Assembly (NCBI GenBank): GCA_028278675.1
Contig: JAQAJJ010000010.1
Span: 56,507 to 95,088, forward strand
Direction: 5' to 3'
DNA from: Candidatus Azophilus lithoversatilis
GTDB lineage: Bacteria > Pseudomonadota > Gammaproteobacteria > Pseudomonadales > Azotimanducaceae
DNA length: 38,582 nucleotides
Shown here piece by piece: positions 8,233-20,900 of this stretch. The position numbers were made by a program, and so were the translations under genes. A model generated the notes under the pieces. That model did no database searches, was not told the origin of the DNA, and saw nothing but the letters and a program-made list of their open reading frames with translations. The stretch's first letter is position 1. Every line of letters begins with the position of its first letter.

Positions 8233-11088
8233 ATGTTGGATCTGAATTCGGCCACGGGGCTGCGCTTGGCGCTCGCCACGACACTGGCTTGGGCCGGCCT
8301 TTGCGGCTGCGCCGCTCCTCCCGTGGTCGCTCCGGCCGCGGAACCGACCGTCGTCAAAAGCCCCAATGACCAGCGGGACTACCGCTACATCGAGCTGCGC
8401 AACGGCCTGCGAACGCTGCTCGCTTCGGACCCTCGCGCCGACAAGGCGGCGGCCTCGCTGACGACTTTCAGGGGTTCCTTCCACGAACCGGCCGAGCGCC
8501 CGGGTCTCGCCCACTTTCTGGAGCACATGCTGTTCATCGGCACGGAAAAGTACCCGGAGGTGGATGGCTACCAAGCCTTCATCTCCGCCCATGGCGGCAG
8601 TTCCAACGCGTACACGGCCGCCGACCACACCAACTACTTCTTCGACATCGACCCCGCCCATTTCGAGGCGGGCATGGACCGATTCGCCCAGTTCTTCATC
8701 GCGCCGCTGCTCGACCCGGCCTATGTCGAGCGAGAGCGAAACGCGGTGCATTCGGAATACCAACTCCAGCTCAAGGACGACGATTGGCGCGCCTTCGCCG
8801 CCGGCAAGATGGCGTTGAATCCCAACCACCCGCTGGCCCGCTTCAGCATCGGCAGCTTGGATACGCTGGGCGATGGAACCTACGAGGCGCTCAAGACCTT
8901 TTTTGACACGCACTACTCCGCCGATCAAATGGCCCTAGTGGCGCTCAGCAACGAAAGCCTCGACGACCTGCAGGCATGGATTGCGCCGCTGTTCGAGGGC
9001 ATCGCCAACCGGCGGCGGGGCCCGGCGCCGGTCACTGGGCCGCCCTACCCGGCGGACGGCCTGCCGGCGACGCTGCGCATTCAGCCGCAAAAGGAAATCC
9101 GCTCGGTATCCTACGGGCACTACCGGACCAAACCCGAGGCCTACATCACCAACCTGCTCGGCCACGAGGGGGAAGGCAGCCTGTACGCCGCACTGAAAGA
9201 CCGGGGCTGGATCGAATCGCTGAACGCTTCCAGCGCCCATTTCGACGACGCACACTCCGCAATCGATGTGACCATCGGCCTTACCCCGGCCGGCAGCGGG
9301 CAAATCGAAGCCATAACGGCGGCGCTGTTCGCCTACCTCGACTTGCTGCGCAGCGAGGCGCCATCGGCTTGGCGCTATCACGAGCAGGCGCAGCTCGCGG
9401 AAACGCACTTCCGTTTTCAGGAGCCGTCGGGCGCCCAGGGATTCGTGGTCCGACTCGGGCCAATGCTGGCCCATTTGCCGCCCGAAGACCTGCTGCGGGC
9501 ACCCTATCTGATGGCCAACTTCGACCCGGGCTTGATCGACAAGTATCTCTCGCACCTGACCCCGCACAACGTCCTCGTGACCATCATCCGACCCGACGCG
9601 GCCACGGATCGGATTGAACCCTGGTTCAAAGTGCCTTACGCCTTGGAGCGAGGGACCATCGCGATCCGCGAAGCTGAATTCCGGTTCCAGTTGCCCGCCA
9701 AAAACCCCTTCATTCCAGACAACCTGGCCGTATTGCCGGACGACGAAGCGCCGCCACAGCGCCTTGATGCGCCCCAAGGGATCGACGTTTGGCTCGACCG
9801 CGACCTGGAGTTCGGCGCCCCCCGAGCCAATCTTCGGCTGTTGTTGACGGTGCCGGAAGGCGGCTTCGCTTCCATTGAGGACGAAGTCGCCGCTGGCATC
9901 TACCGCGACTTGGTGGCGGACCAGCTCAATGCGTACGCCTATCCCGCTCGGCTGGCCGGGCTGTCCTTCGACATCAGTTTGTCGGCGAGAGGGTACCTTG
10001 TGGATGTCGGCGGCTACACGGACAAGCAGGACGTATTGCTGCCAAAGGTACTCGAGGCGTTGTCCCACACCGAAATTGAACCGGAGCCATTTGAACGATT
10101 CCGCCATGAATGGGTCCGCAGTTGGCGCAATGAGGCGTTGGAGCGGCCCTTTTCACAAACCTACTCCGCCTTGGGGACGGCGCTCTACAACAGCGCTTGG
10201 CCGGCCGAGATGCTGGCTGATGCGGCTGAGCGACTGACTGTCGAAGCGCTGCGCACCTGGCGCAGTGAGCGATTGACGCAGTTCGGCCTAGTGGCCTTGC
10301 TGCACGGCAATCTGACCGAGGAACAGGCAGTCAAGGTGGTCCAGTCCGTGCGTGAGCGGCTGCCGGTGAAACCAGTCGCCGCATTCGAGGTGGAAGTCGC
10401 CAAGGTGGCTGGCAACTATCGGGTGCCGCTGAACATCGACCACACCGACGCTTCCGTGGTGCTCTACGTTCAGGATGAGGCGCCCGGGATCGACGCCCGG
10501 GCGCAAAGCACGCTTGCCGCCCAATTGGTGCAGCAAGCGTTCTTCACCGAGCTGCGCACCGAGCAGCAACTCGGCTACGCGGTGTTTGCACAAAACACGC
10601 TTTTTCGCGACCAAGGCGGGCTCAGTTTTGTCGTGCAAAGCCCAGTGGCCTCTCCCGCCGCTCTGGAACAGGCCATCCTGACGTTCCTGGACGCCCGCCC
10701 GAACGCCTTGCGGGGCGTGTCCGATGAGGCCTTCGCCCAGCATAAGGCCAGCCTCATCAGCGACCTGAACGAGCGGGACAAGAACCTTCCCCAGCGCAGT
10801 GAACGCCTATGGCGCGACCTCTCTCTCGGCTATCTCAACTTCGACGCCAACCGGCGGCTCGCTGACGCGGTGGCGGACTTAAGCAAGCCAACGATGGTGG
10901 ACTTCATGGAGAAGCTGCGGCAAAGAGCGCGCCATCACCGGCTCGTCATTTACAACATGGGCAAGTTCACCGATCCACCAGCCCAAGGGGAACTGATTGA
11001 GGACCTGACTTGGCTAAAGCCTGCCCCCCAAACTCCCGTCGAAACGGCGGCAGGGAGTCCAGCAGCGCCCGGCCGTAGCGTTTGGTGA
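8233..11088 (+). CDS. M16 zinc metallopeptidase (insulinase/pitrilysin type)
   Basis: This 951-residue secreted protease is of the insulinase/protease III type. The inverted zinc motif HFLEH (His94, Glu97, His98) lies in GLAHFLEHMLFIGTEKYP, and the third ligand is expected in the ERERNAVHSEYQ segment about 75 residues later. The length fits the four-domain, about 950-residue form. The N-terminus has a hydrophobic signal ending in GLCGC, which could be a lipobox with Cys26, though Cys at -2 is unusual. ATG at 8233 is chosen because AAGGAG lies nine bases upstream (8218-8223); the frame also opens earlier at 8173 inside the palindromes. It should degrade short peptides in the periplasm. The 3' end overlaps the convergent helicase gene by 122 bp. 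Confidence 0.94.
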   Translation: MLDLNSATGLRLALATTLAWAGLCGCAAPPVVAPAAEPTVVKSPNDQRDYRYIELRNGLRTLLASDPRADKAAASLTTFRGSFHEPAERPGLAHFLEHMLFIGTEKYPEVDGYQAFISAHGGSSNAYTAADHTNYFFDIDPAHFEAGMDRFAQFFIAPLLDPAYVERERNAVHSEYQLQLKDDDWRAFAAGKMALNPNHPLARFSIGSLDTLGDGTYEALKTFFDTHYSADQMALVALSNESLDDLQAWIAPLFEGIANRRRGPAPVTGPPYPADGLPATLRIQPQKEIRSVSYGHYRTKPEAYITNLLGHEGEGSLYAALKDRGWIESLNASSAHFDDAHSAIDVTIGLTPAGSGQIEAITAALFAYLDLLRSEAPSAWRYHEQAQLAETHFRFQEPSGAQGFVVRLGPMLAHLPPEDLLRAPYLMANFDPGLIDKYLSHLTPHNVLVTIIRPDAATDRIEPWFKVPYALERGTIAIREAEFRFQLPAKNPFIPDNLAVLPDDEAPPQRLDAPQGIDVWLDRDLEFGAPRANLRLLLTVPEGGFASIEDEVAAGIYRDLVADQLNAYAYPARLAGLSFDISLSARGYLVDVGGYTDKQDVLLPKVLEALSHTEIEPEPFERFRHEWVRSWRNEALERPFSQTYSALGTALYNSAWPAEMLADAAERLTVEALRTWRSERLTQFGLVALLHGNLTEEQAVKVVQSVRERLPVKPVAAFEVEVAKVAGNYRVPLNIDHTDASVVLYVQDEAPGIDARAQSTLAAQLVQQAFFTELRTEQQLGYAVFAQNTLFRDQGGLSFVVQSPVASPAALEQAILTFLDARPNALRGVSDEAFAQHKASLISDLNERDKNLPQRSERLWRDLSLGYLNFDANRRLADAVADLSKPTMVDFMEKLRQRARHHRLVIYNMGKFTDPPAQGELIEDLTWLKPAPQTPVETAAGSPAAPGRSVW

Positions 11089-13108
11089 GCACCCGCTTGT
11101 CGAGCAGGGTGATGCGGCCATGGTCGTTGTCGTCACGGATCAGGCGGCCGCAGGCCTGGACGAGCTTCAGGGCGGCGTCGGGCACCGTGATCTCCATGAA
11201 AGGGTTGCGGCCCTGGGATTCGGCCAGTTCGGCGATGGCTTGGTCCACCGGATCGTCGGGCACCGCAAAGGGCAGCTTGACGACGATGACATGGCGGCAG
11301 TAGTCGCCGGGCAAATCCACGCCCTCGGCGAAGCTGGCCAAGCCCAGCAGATAGCTGGGTTCGCCCGCATCCACCCGTCGCCGGTGGCGCTTGAGCATCG
11401 CCTGCTTGGAGCGCTCGCCCTGAAACTGCCCGGCCTCCAAGACCCCGGTGTCCCTTAAGGCGTCGCGCACCGCGTTAAGTTGCCGCCAGGACGTGAACAG
11501 CACCAGCGCACTGGGCTCCAATGCCAGCAGTTCCGGCAGCAAGCCAACAACCTCCGCGGTGTGCCCGTCGACGTCCTTCGGGTCGGCGTCCATTTTCGGC
11601 ACCGACAGAACGGCGATGTTGGGATAGTCGAAAGGGCTGGAAATCTGGACGCCCTGGGCTTCGTCCAAGCCGGCGCGCTCGAAGAAGCGGTCGAATCGGC
11701 CTAGGGCCGTCAAGGTGGCGGAAGTGGCAACGGCGGCATGGCAGCGCGACCAAAGGTGTTCGGAGAGCAGTTGGCCGGGTTCGATGGGGGCGCTCACCAA
11801 TTCCACGTCCTGCTCCGTGCGGCCCGCCCAGCGGGCCATTCGACCCTCCGCAGCGGCCTCATTCGACGTTCGCGAATAATCCTCCAGCAAAGCCCGCGCC
11901 GCCGCGGCCCGGGCCTCCGCTTGGCCGACCGGCGCCAACCAGTCCTCCGCCTCCAACGGGTTGGCCCAGTCCGAGTCGCCGTCCATGGCCTTGCGCAGCA
12001 ACTCCTGGACCTCGGCCAAGGCGCCATTGATCCTTGCCAGCGGGGCGGCGGCCATCCCAGCCGCTTCCGCGAGGCCCGGGGTGACCTGCCCGTGGGGGAA
12101 GCGGCATACCTCGGTTGGCGCATCCCCGGCTCGAAATCGGTCGGCGAAGGGTAGCTGCGCCACCGCCGCTCCCAGCGTTTCCATCCCCGCCTTGAGCGCC
12201 TCGCAGTCCGGCACCAGGCCCTTGGCGATGCGCTCCAACACCTCGGGACGGCCCATCCTTTGCGCCAGCGTACCGGCCAAGGCATTCAACTGCTCCGTCC
12301 AAGCGGCGGTGGCACCGAGACGCGCGCTTAGGGCGAAGTGGCGCTGGGTCTTGTCCGGTAGATGATGAGCCTCATCAACCACGAGGATGGACGACTCCGG
12401 AGCAGGCAGCACCACGCCTCCGCCAAAGGCGTAGTCGGTCAACAGCAGATCGTGGTTGGCAACGATCACGTCGGCGTCGCCCAAGGCATGGCGGGCTTTG
12501 AAGAACGGGCACTGAGCGTAAAATCCGCACTTGCGGTTGGCGCAGCCTCGGTGGTCGGTGGTCACGCCGCGCCAGGCCGCATCCTCCACGCCTGCCTCCC
12601 AAGTGTCGAGTTCGCCGTTCCAGCGACCGTCACCGAAATCCCGCATCATCTGCCGCCAGACAAGGCTGTGATCCACCATCGAAGCCTCGGAAAGCCCAAG
12701 TTCCTGCTGCCTTTCGCCGTTCAGGATCTGATCCAGGCGCTTCAGGCACAGGTATCGGCCGCGGCCTTTGGCCAGGACGAATTTGAATTCGAGGCCGGAC
12801 CCCTCCGCTAGGTCCGGCAGGTCGCGATCGACGATCTGCTCCTGCAGCGCCACGGTGGCGCTGGCAATCACCAAGGTCTTTTCCAGCGCTTGGGCGACGG
12901 GAATGGTGGCCAAGCAGTACGCCACGGTCTTGCCAGTGCCCGTGCCCGCTTCAATGGCGGCCAAGCGCGGCGGTTCGCCAGCGCAAGAGCGGGCGATGTG
13001 GGCTATCATTTCCCTTTGTCCACGCCGTGCGCGAAAACCCCGCGATTCAAGCCAAGCGCTGTAGGCATCCTGAATCTGGGCCTTCAATTGATCGGTCAAG
13101 GAGTTCAT
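10967..13108 (-). CDS. DinG/YoaA-type XPD-like helicase
   Basis: This 713-residue SF2 helicase of the XPD group has the Q-like GQREM region, Walker A in AGTGTGKT, DEAH in VVDEAHHLPDK, and late motifs including YLLGLASFAEGVDLPG and QACGRLIRDD. Four cysteines between motifs I and II (in GRYLCLKRL and CANRKCGFYAQCPFF) match the XPD/DinG 4Fe-4S cluster. Such enzymes unwind DNA 5'-3' during replication or repair, resolving R-loops or damaged forks. The ATG at 13108 gives MNSLTDQLKAQIQDAYSAWL, as in close relatives; the frame opens to 13396 but the extra residues look non-coding. The start interlocks with the divergent sorbosone dehydrogenase-like gene. YoaA versus DinG cannot be decided here. Confidence 0.93.
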   Translation of the reverse strand: MNSLTDQLKAQIQDAYSAWLESRGFRARRGQREMIAHIARSCAGEPPRLAAIEAGTGTGKTVAYCLATIPVAQALEKTLVIASATVALQEQIVDRDLPDLAEGSGLEFKFVLAKGRGRYLCLKRLDQILNGERQQELGLSEASMVDHSLVWRQMMRDFGDGRWNGELDTWEAGVEDAAWRGVTTDHRGCANRKCGFYAQCPFFKARHALGDADVIVANHDLLLTDYAFGGGVVLPAPESSILVVDEAHHLPDKTQRHFALSARLGATAAWTEQLNALAGTLAQRMGRPEVLERIAKGLVPDCEALKAGMETLGAAVAQLPFADRFRAGDAPTEVCRFPHGQVTPGLAEAAGMAAAPLARINGALAEVQELLRKAMDGDSDWANPLEAEDWLAPVGQAEARAAAARALLEDYSRTSNEAAAEGRMARWAGRTEQDVELVSAPIEPGQLLSEHLWSRCHAAVATSATLTALGRFDRFFERAGLDEAQGVQISSPFDYPNIAVLSVPKMDADPKDVDGHTAEVVGLLPELLALEPSALVLFTSWRQLNAVRDALRDTGVLEAGQFQGERSKQAMLKRHRRRVDAGEPSYLLGLASFAEGVDLPGDYCRHVIVVKLPFAVPDDPVDQAIAELAESQGRNPFMEITVPDAALKLVQACGRLIRDDNDHGRITLLDKRVLTKRYGRALLDSLPPFRREFGGQALAKSGPQSVPLGLVDR

Positions 13109-13109
13109 G
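13106..13109. other. Interleaved divergent start codons in CATG
   Basis: The palindrome CATG holds ATG on the plus strand (13107-13109) and ATG on the minus strand (13108-13106), the likely starts of two divergent genes. AAGGAG at 13098-13103 could serve the plus-strand gene: it is three bases from ATG 13107 and twelve from an in-frame ATG at 13116, neither ideal. If 13116 is the real start, the two genes do not overlap. Promoters of each gene must lie inside the other coding region. Confidence 0.6.
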
Positions 13110-14252
13110 CGGCAAATGTTACGCGCCAGCACCACCCTCCCGCCAGCAGCCTGCGTGTTTCTGGCGCTCTTCCTTTTGACCGCAGCGCCGATGCCTGCCC
13201 AAGGCACCGATCTTTCGCGGCTGCGGCTGCCCGAAGGCTTTTCCATCCGCGCACTCACCGTCGATGTGCCAGACGCACGGCAAATGGCCCTCGCGCCAAA
13301 CGGCACCCTGTTCGTGGGCACCCGCCGCCGCGGCGTGCTGTATGCCATTCCCAACGCCTTGACGGCCAAACCGCCCGAGGTGCGCACCTTGGCCAAGGGG
13401 TTGAAGATGCCTAACGGGGTGGCCGTCGCCGGCGGCGACCTCTATGTGGCGGAAGTGAGCCGAGTGCTCCGATTTCCGCGCATCGCCGCTCGGATGGACA
13501 GCGGCGAAGGTTCACCGCCTTACGAAGTGGTGACCGACCAACTGCCCGACCGAACTCATCACGGCTGGAAATACATCAAGTTCGGGCCGGACGGGCAGCT
13601 TTACGTTCCGGTGGGCGCACCGTGCAACATCTGCCTCTCTGAGGACCCTCGATTTGCCGCCCTGCTGCGCATGGATCCGAAAACCGGCACGACCACCATC
13701 CACGCCAGCGGCATTCGCAACACGGTCGGCTTCGCTTGGCACCCGACAACCGGCCAGCTGTGGTTCAGCGACAACGGCAGGGACCTCCTGGGCGACGACG
13801 TCCCACCGGAGGAGATCAACATCGCCGACGCGCCGGGCCAGCACTTCGGCTACCCGTTCATCCACGGTGCCGACATCCGGGACCCGGAGTTCGGCGACGC
13901 TGCGCCGGCCTTGGAATTCACGCCCCCGCGTTTGGAAATCCAGGCCCATGCGGCCGCGCTCGGCCTTGACTTCTACACACAGGATCAACTTCCGCCCCGT
14001 TATCGCCATGCGCTGTTCATCGCCGAACACGGCTCATGGAACCGTTCCGCCAAGGTCGGCTATCGGGTCAGCGCGGTCACCTTTGAAGCGGGCGAACCGC
14101 ACTACGCACCCTTCATCACGGGCTGGTTGGAAGGCGAGCGGCAGTGGGGACGGCCAGTGGACGTGCTCGCCGCCCCGGACGGCAGCTTGCTGATATCGGA
14201 CGACCAGCAAGGGGCAATCTACCAAGTGACCTGGAGTGCTTCAGGCTCGTGA
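13107..14252 (+). CDS. Periplasmic sorbosone dehydrogenase-like beta-propeller protein
   Basis: This 381-residue protein starts with a signal peptide (hydrophobic core ACVFLALFLLTAA, cleavage after PAQG). It then shows the six-bladed propeller pattern of the soluble PQQ-dependent glucose/sorbosone dehydrogenase family. Recognisable blade motifs are LAPNGTLFVGTRRRGVLYAI, GLKMPNGVAVAGGDLYVAEV, KFGPDGQLYVPVGAPCNIC, SGIRNTVGFAWHPTTGQLWF and SDNGRDLLGDDVPPEE. Family members oxidise aldoses or related sugars in the periplasm with PQQ; substrate and cofactor use cannot be confirmed, and many relatives are uncharacterised. The start is 13107 or 13116. The gene is convergent with the transglycosylase gene, with 13 bp between them and no evident terminator. 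Confidence 0.88.
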   Translation: MRQMLRASTTLPPAACVFLALFLLTAAPMPAQGTDLSRLRLPEGFSIRALTVDVPDARQMALAPNGTLFVGTRRRGVLYAIPNALTAKPPEVRTLAKGLKMPNGVAVAGGDLYVAEVSRVLRFPRIAARMDSGEGSPPYEVVTDQLPDRTHHGWKYIKFGPDGQLYVPVGAPCNICLSEDPRFAALLRMDPKTGTTTIHASGIRNTVGFAWHPTTGQLWFSDNGRDLLGDDVPPEEINIADAPGQHFGYPFIHGADIRDPEFGDAAPALEFTPPRLEIQAHAAALGLDFYTQDQLPPRYRHALFIAEHGSWNRSAKVGYRVSAVTFEAGEPHYAPFITGWLEGERQWGRPVDVLAAPDGSLLISDDQQGAIYQVTWSASGS

Positions 14253-14265
14253 CTTTGAGGGTCGG

Positions 14266-16888
<2,623 letters not shown>

Positions 16889-17962
16889 CTACGCTCCCTG
16901 CAGCGTTTGCCGGTCCGCAAAGCCCGAGGCTCGGCTGCGGTAGCCTTCAGCGGCCTGTGCGGTGAAGGGTTTGCGGTTTTCGTCAAGCAACTCGCCGCCC
17001 AAGTCGTCCGCCATCGCTTCGGTCGTGCGCACCATGTCCTCCAAGGCCTCCTGCGCATCGCCCTGGCCCGGCAATCGGAGAAATGCAATCAGGCCCGGCG
17101 ATGCGCAGTCCTCGATGCGGGTCAAGTCGAAACTTCCCGGTTCGACGGCACGGACAAGGCTAAAGACGGCCTCCCCCGTTGCAGCATCAAGGCGATGGAA
17201 GATGTTCATTTCGCCAAACCGCAGATCCTGGGCGCGCAGGGCGGCCACCAATTCATCGCCGCTGAAGATTCGATCCTGGGGCGCGAGGAGATGAATGACC
17301 AGCAGATCATCGGCGGCATCCGCCTCCCGCAGATCCGCCTCGGCTTCAGCTTCGCGCTCTGAATCATCGAACGATGTCGCGAATTCCGGCATCTGCGCGT
17401 CGGCCCTTGGCATCGCCTCAAGGCTCGAATCCGCAAACACCGCCGGATCCAAGGGCCGCCCAGCCGCCCGAAGGCCAGCACGGTCCACATCTGGCGAATC
17501 CGCATCCTGGTCCTCTGCCGCCCGAATCGAGGGCTGGGGCGCACTGTCACGCACCGGAGACACCCCACGTTCAGGCACAATGGGCGCAAAGCTTGGCAAC
17601 GCATTCCCAGCGGATGCCGCCGAATCCTCCGCCTGGACGGCGGAATCCACGTCCGAGGCCAAGGCTACTTCCTCCGTGTCTCCAAGGCCGACGGTTTCAA
17701 GCAGCACCGGAACGCCATCGTCGGCATCGCCGGCATCCTCCGGTTCCGAACCCGACGAATCGACAGCGACCACCCGACCGCCTCCATTGGGGAGTTCGGC
17801 AGACGGCCAAACTTCGTCATCCGCCCCCTCCGGCACCAATCCAGGTTGAATTTTCATGCCGAGCGGGTCGCGACCGCGCCACCACGCCATAAACAGGCCG
17901 TGCAGGACAATCAGCCCGATCAACGCGCCGCCGCCTATGATGATCCACTCCTTCATGTCCAT
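16889..17962 (-). CDS. zipA: Cell division protein ZipA
   Basis: This 357-residue protein has the ZipA plan. A single N-terminal membrane helix (WIIIGGGALIGLIVLHGLFMAW) is followed by a short basic stretch, then a long acidic, Pro/Ser/Ala-rich linker (about residues 40-210). The C-terminal globular ZipA domain binds the FtsZ tail, for example DLLVIHLLAPQDRIFSGDEL and FGEMNIFHRLD. ZipA anchors and bundles FtsZ at the inner membrane during division and is a gammaproteobacterial marker. The start may be ATG 17962 or ATG 17956, as neither has a clear Shine-Dalgarno. The gene lies between smc (30 bp) and ligA (9 bp), the order seen in several Gammaproteobacteria. Confidence 0.95.
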   Translation of the reverse strand: MDMKEWIIIGGGALIGLIVLHGLFMAWWRGRDPLGMKIQPGLVPEGADDEVWPSAELPNGGGRVVAVDSSGSEPEDAGDADDGVPVLLETVGLGDTEEVALASDVDSAVQAEDSAASAGNALPSFAPIVPERGVSPVRDSAPQPSIRAAEDQDADSPDVDRAGLRAAGRPLDPAVFADSSLEAMPRADAQMPEFATSFDDSEREAEAEADLREADAADDLLVIHLLAPQDRIFSGDELVAALRAQDLRFGEMNIFHRLDAATGEAVFSLVRAVEPGSFDLTRIEDCASPGLIAFLRLPGQGDAQEALEDMVRTTEAMADDLGGELLDENRKPFTAQAAEGYRSRASGFADRQTLQGA

Positions 17963-17992
17963 CTGAGCATACCCATATAAGACTCCTAGTCG

Positions 17993-20900
17993 CTACGCCG
18001 CCACCATTGTCGCCGCCTCAACAACATCCACGGATACGATTCGCGACACACCCGGCTCACCCATGGTGCCGCCCATGAGGTAGTCGGCCATCTCCATGGT
18101 GAGCTTGTTGTGGGTCACCACCATAAATTGCACGTCACGGGACATGTCGCTGATCAACTCGGCAAAGCGGACCACATTCGCATCGTCCAATGGCGCATCC
18201 ACCTCATCGAGCAGACACACAGGGCTGGGGTTGAGCTGAAAGATCGAAAAGATGAGCGCGATCGCGGTCAAGGCCTTCTCGCCGCCGGACAGCAGATTGA
18301 CACTCGCGTTGCGTTTTCCCGGCGGCCGCGCCATGACCGAAACGCCAGCGTCCAACAGGTCCTTGCCCGTTAGTTGAAGATAAGCGCGTCCGCCGCCGAA
18401 CACTTTCGGGAACAGTTCACCGAAGTGGGCGTTGACCTGCTCGAAAGTGTCCTTGAAACGCTCCCGAGTCACCCGATCAATCTTGTGGATGGCCTGAAAC
18501 AGCGTCTCCAGCGCCTTGGTCAGGTCCTCGTGCTGAGCGTCGAGATGGGCCTTGCGCTCCGATTGCGCGTCGTATTCGTCAATGGCGGCCAAATTGATGG
18601 GGCCGAGCCTGCGGATGCGCCGGTCCAACCCCTCAAGGCGTTCCGCCCAAGCCGACTCGGCTGCGTCTTCGGGCAATTCCGCCACAACCGCCTCCAACTC
18701 AAAGCCGGCGGCAGCGACCTGCTCGGCCAAGTGACTGGCCTGCACCCGAAGTCCCTCGCGCTCCAAGCGAGCCGCTTCAAGGTCTTCGCGAACGCCGTTG
18801 ACCGCCTGTTCCGCACGGTTCCGCTCCGCTTGGAGCTCGCGCAGGCGGGCATCGACGGCACCGCTGTGTTGCCGCAGTTCACCGAGCTCCGCCTCCACGG
18901 CCACCCGGCCTTGAAGATTCGCCTGCAACTTGCGCTCCAACTCGGGCAGCGGGCTCTCGCTGGCCGCCTGGCCCTCTTCGATCTGGCGGCGGCGTTCGGC
19001 CAACTCCTCGGCTTGATCCTGCAGGCGCCGGCGGGCGGTTCGCCCGGCCTCCAAGCGCGACAGCAGCCCCTGATACTCCGCTTGGCGAGCGTGGAAGCGA
19101 TCGTGAGCGGCCCGGGCGGTGCGGCGCGCCTGCTCCAGACCACCGGCAAGGCGCGACTTTTCGGCAGCCAAAGCGCGCCTGAGTTCGCCCTCGCCGGCGC
19201 GGGTCCGCTCAATGGCCTGCAACTCCGTTTGCGCCTGCTCAAGGCGTTCGCGCTCCTTGCGGAGTTGGTCCGCGGCCTCCTTGAGCTCCAGCTGCAATCG
19301 GTTGCGGCGGGCCAACGCCTCCTCCAAACGCACCCGCCGTACCCCGTGGTCGGCCTTCAATTCACCGAGCTCGCCCTTCACCTCGTCGGTCTGGCGGCGC
19401 AGGGATTCACGCTCCGCTTCCAATGCCCGAATGCGCTCCGAAGCCTCGGTCAGATGTCGTTTGCAGACTTCAAGCGCCTGCTCGGCCTCCGCCAATCGCA
19501 ATTCCAAGGCTTCCATGTCCTGTGCCCGTTCGATGATGCCCGCATCCTGCTCGACGCCCGGCATATGGCGCAGCCAGTCGCGGCCCACCCACAGGCCGTT
19601 GCGGGTGACGATGCTTTCGCCGGGCTTGAGGCGAGCCCGGTGCTGAAGCGCGACCGCGTCGGATTCGGCAGCAAACACGCCGTAGAGAAGGGAGTCGAGC
19701 TTGAATTCGGAACGCCGCACCAAGGAGACCAGGCTCGGCAACTCGCTCGCCATCTCAGCCTCCAACCGACCCTCAACCAAGGCCAGTCGACCAGCGGCAA
19801 GAGTCTCCAGCCCGGCGGTGTAGCGGTCCAAATCGGTAACCTGCAAGGCCTGCACGAAGTCGCCCAAAACCACTTCCACCGCGTGCTCCCATCCAGGCAC
19901 CACGCTGAGCGTCTCGCCGAGCCGTTCCGAACCATCGAGGCCACTTTCATGAAGCCACGCCTGAACGCCCGCATCGGAACGCCCCAAGGCAGTCTCCTGC
20001 ACAGCCTGCAAGCGGGCCAGATCATGACGCAGTCGCTGCACTTCGGCGCGCGCCAAGTCCAAACGCTCCTGGCATTCAGCGAGCGTCTCCTGCGCGGCAA
20101 CGTGCTCGCCGAGACAGTGCTGGGTGGCGTCGTCGAGCTGGCTGCGCTGCCGCTCCAAGCCATCGATGCGCAGGGCCAGACCATCCACCTCGCCCCCGTC
20201 CGCGGACACCTGTTCCTGCTCCTCAACTTGAGCCATGCGGGCCTCAATCCGCTCGATGCCTTGGTTGAACTGATCGATGCGCGCCGCTTGAATGCCGGCA
20301 TCGCGCTCATGGCGGGCGGCCTGCTGGTTAAACGCCTCCCAGTCCGCCTCCCACCGCTTGTAGCCTTCCTCCAAACCCCGCAAGGCCGTCAATGACTGGT
20401 TGTCGGCCGCTTCGGCCGCTTCAACGGCCGGCCCCAATTCGGCGATGGCTTGGTCGAGCGTTTCGATTTCCGACTGGTCAAGGCCCAATTGATGGGTCGC
20501 CTCCTCGCCACGCATCAGCACCTTGGCAAGCTCGTCGCGCAATTGATCGAGCCGTTCCCGGTGGAAGCGGATGCTCGCCTCATCCCGTTCGATGTCGGCG
20601 CCGAGTTTATAGTAGCGTCCCTGTGCCTCGGCGAGCGCATCCGCAGCCTTGGTCTGATCGGTGCGAAGTTGCTCAATTTCCGCCTCAATGCGCCGCTGTT
20701 CGGCCCGTTTGCCCTCAAGCGCCGCATCCCGCCGGTTGATGTCGCCATCCATCGCGTCCAAGCGGTTCGAGAGGCTGCGGCTCTGGATGGCGCGCAGTTG
20801 GGCGGTCAATTGCCGCTCCTCAGCCTTGAGCGTTCGATATCGTTCCGCAGCCTTGGCTTGGCGCTGCAGCCGGGCTAGCTGACCGGCCAACTCCTCGCGG

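Noticed and set aside
13109-13396. N-terminal extension of the DinG-like helicase
   Set aside because: The extra residues are antisense to a signal peptide and beta-propeller start, and do not resemble helicase N-termini.
18374-20395. Long plus-strand open frame of 673 codons opposite smc
   Set aside because: It is antisense to the coiled-coil part of smc, whose strong codon bias keeps the opposite frame open; the translation has no recognisable domain.
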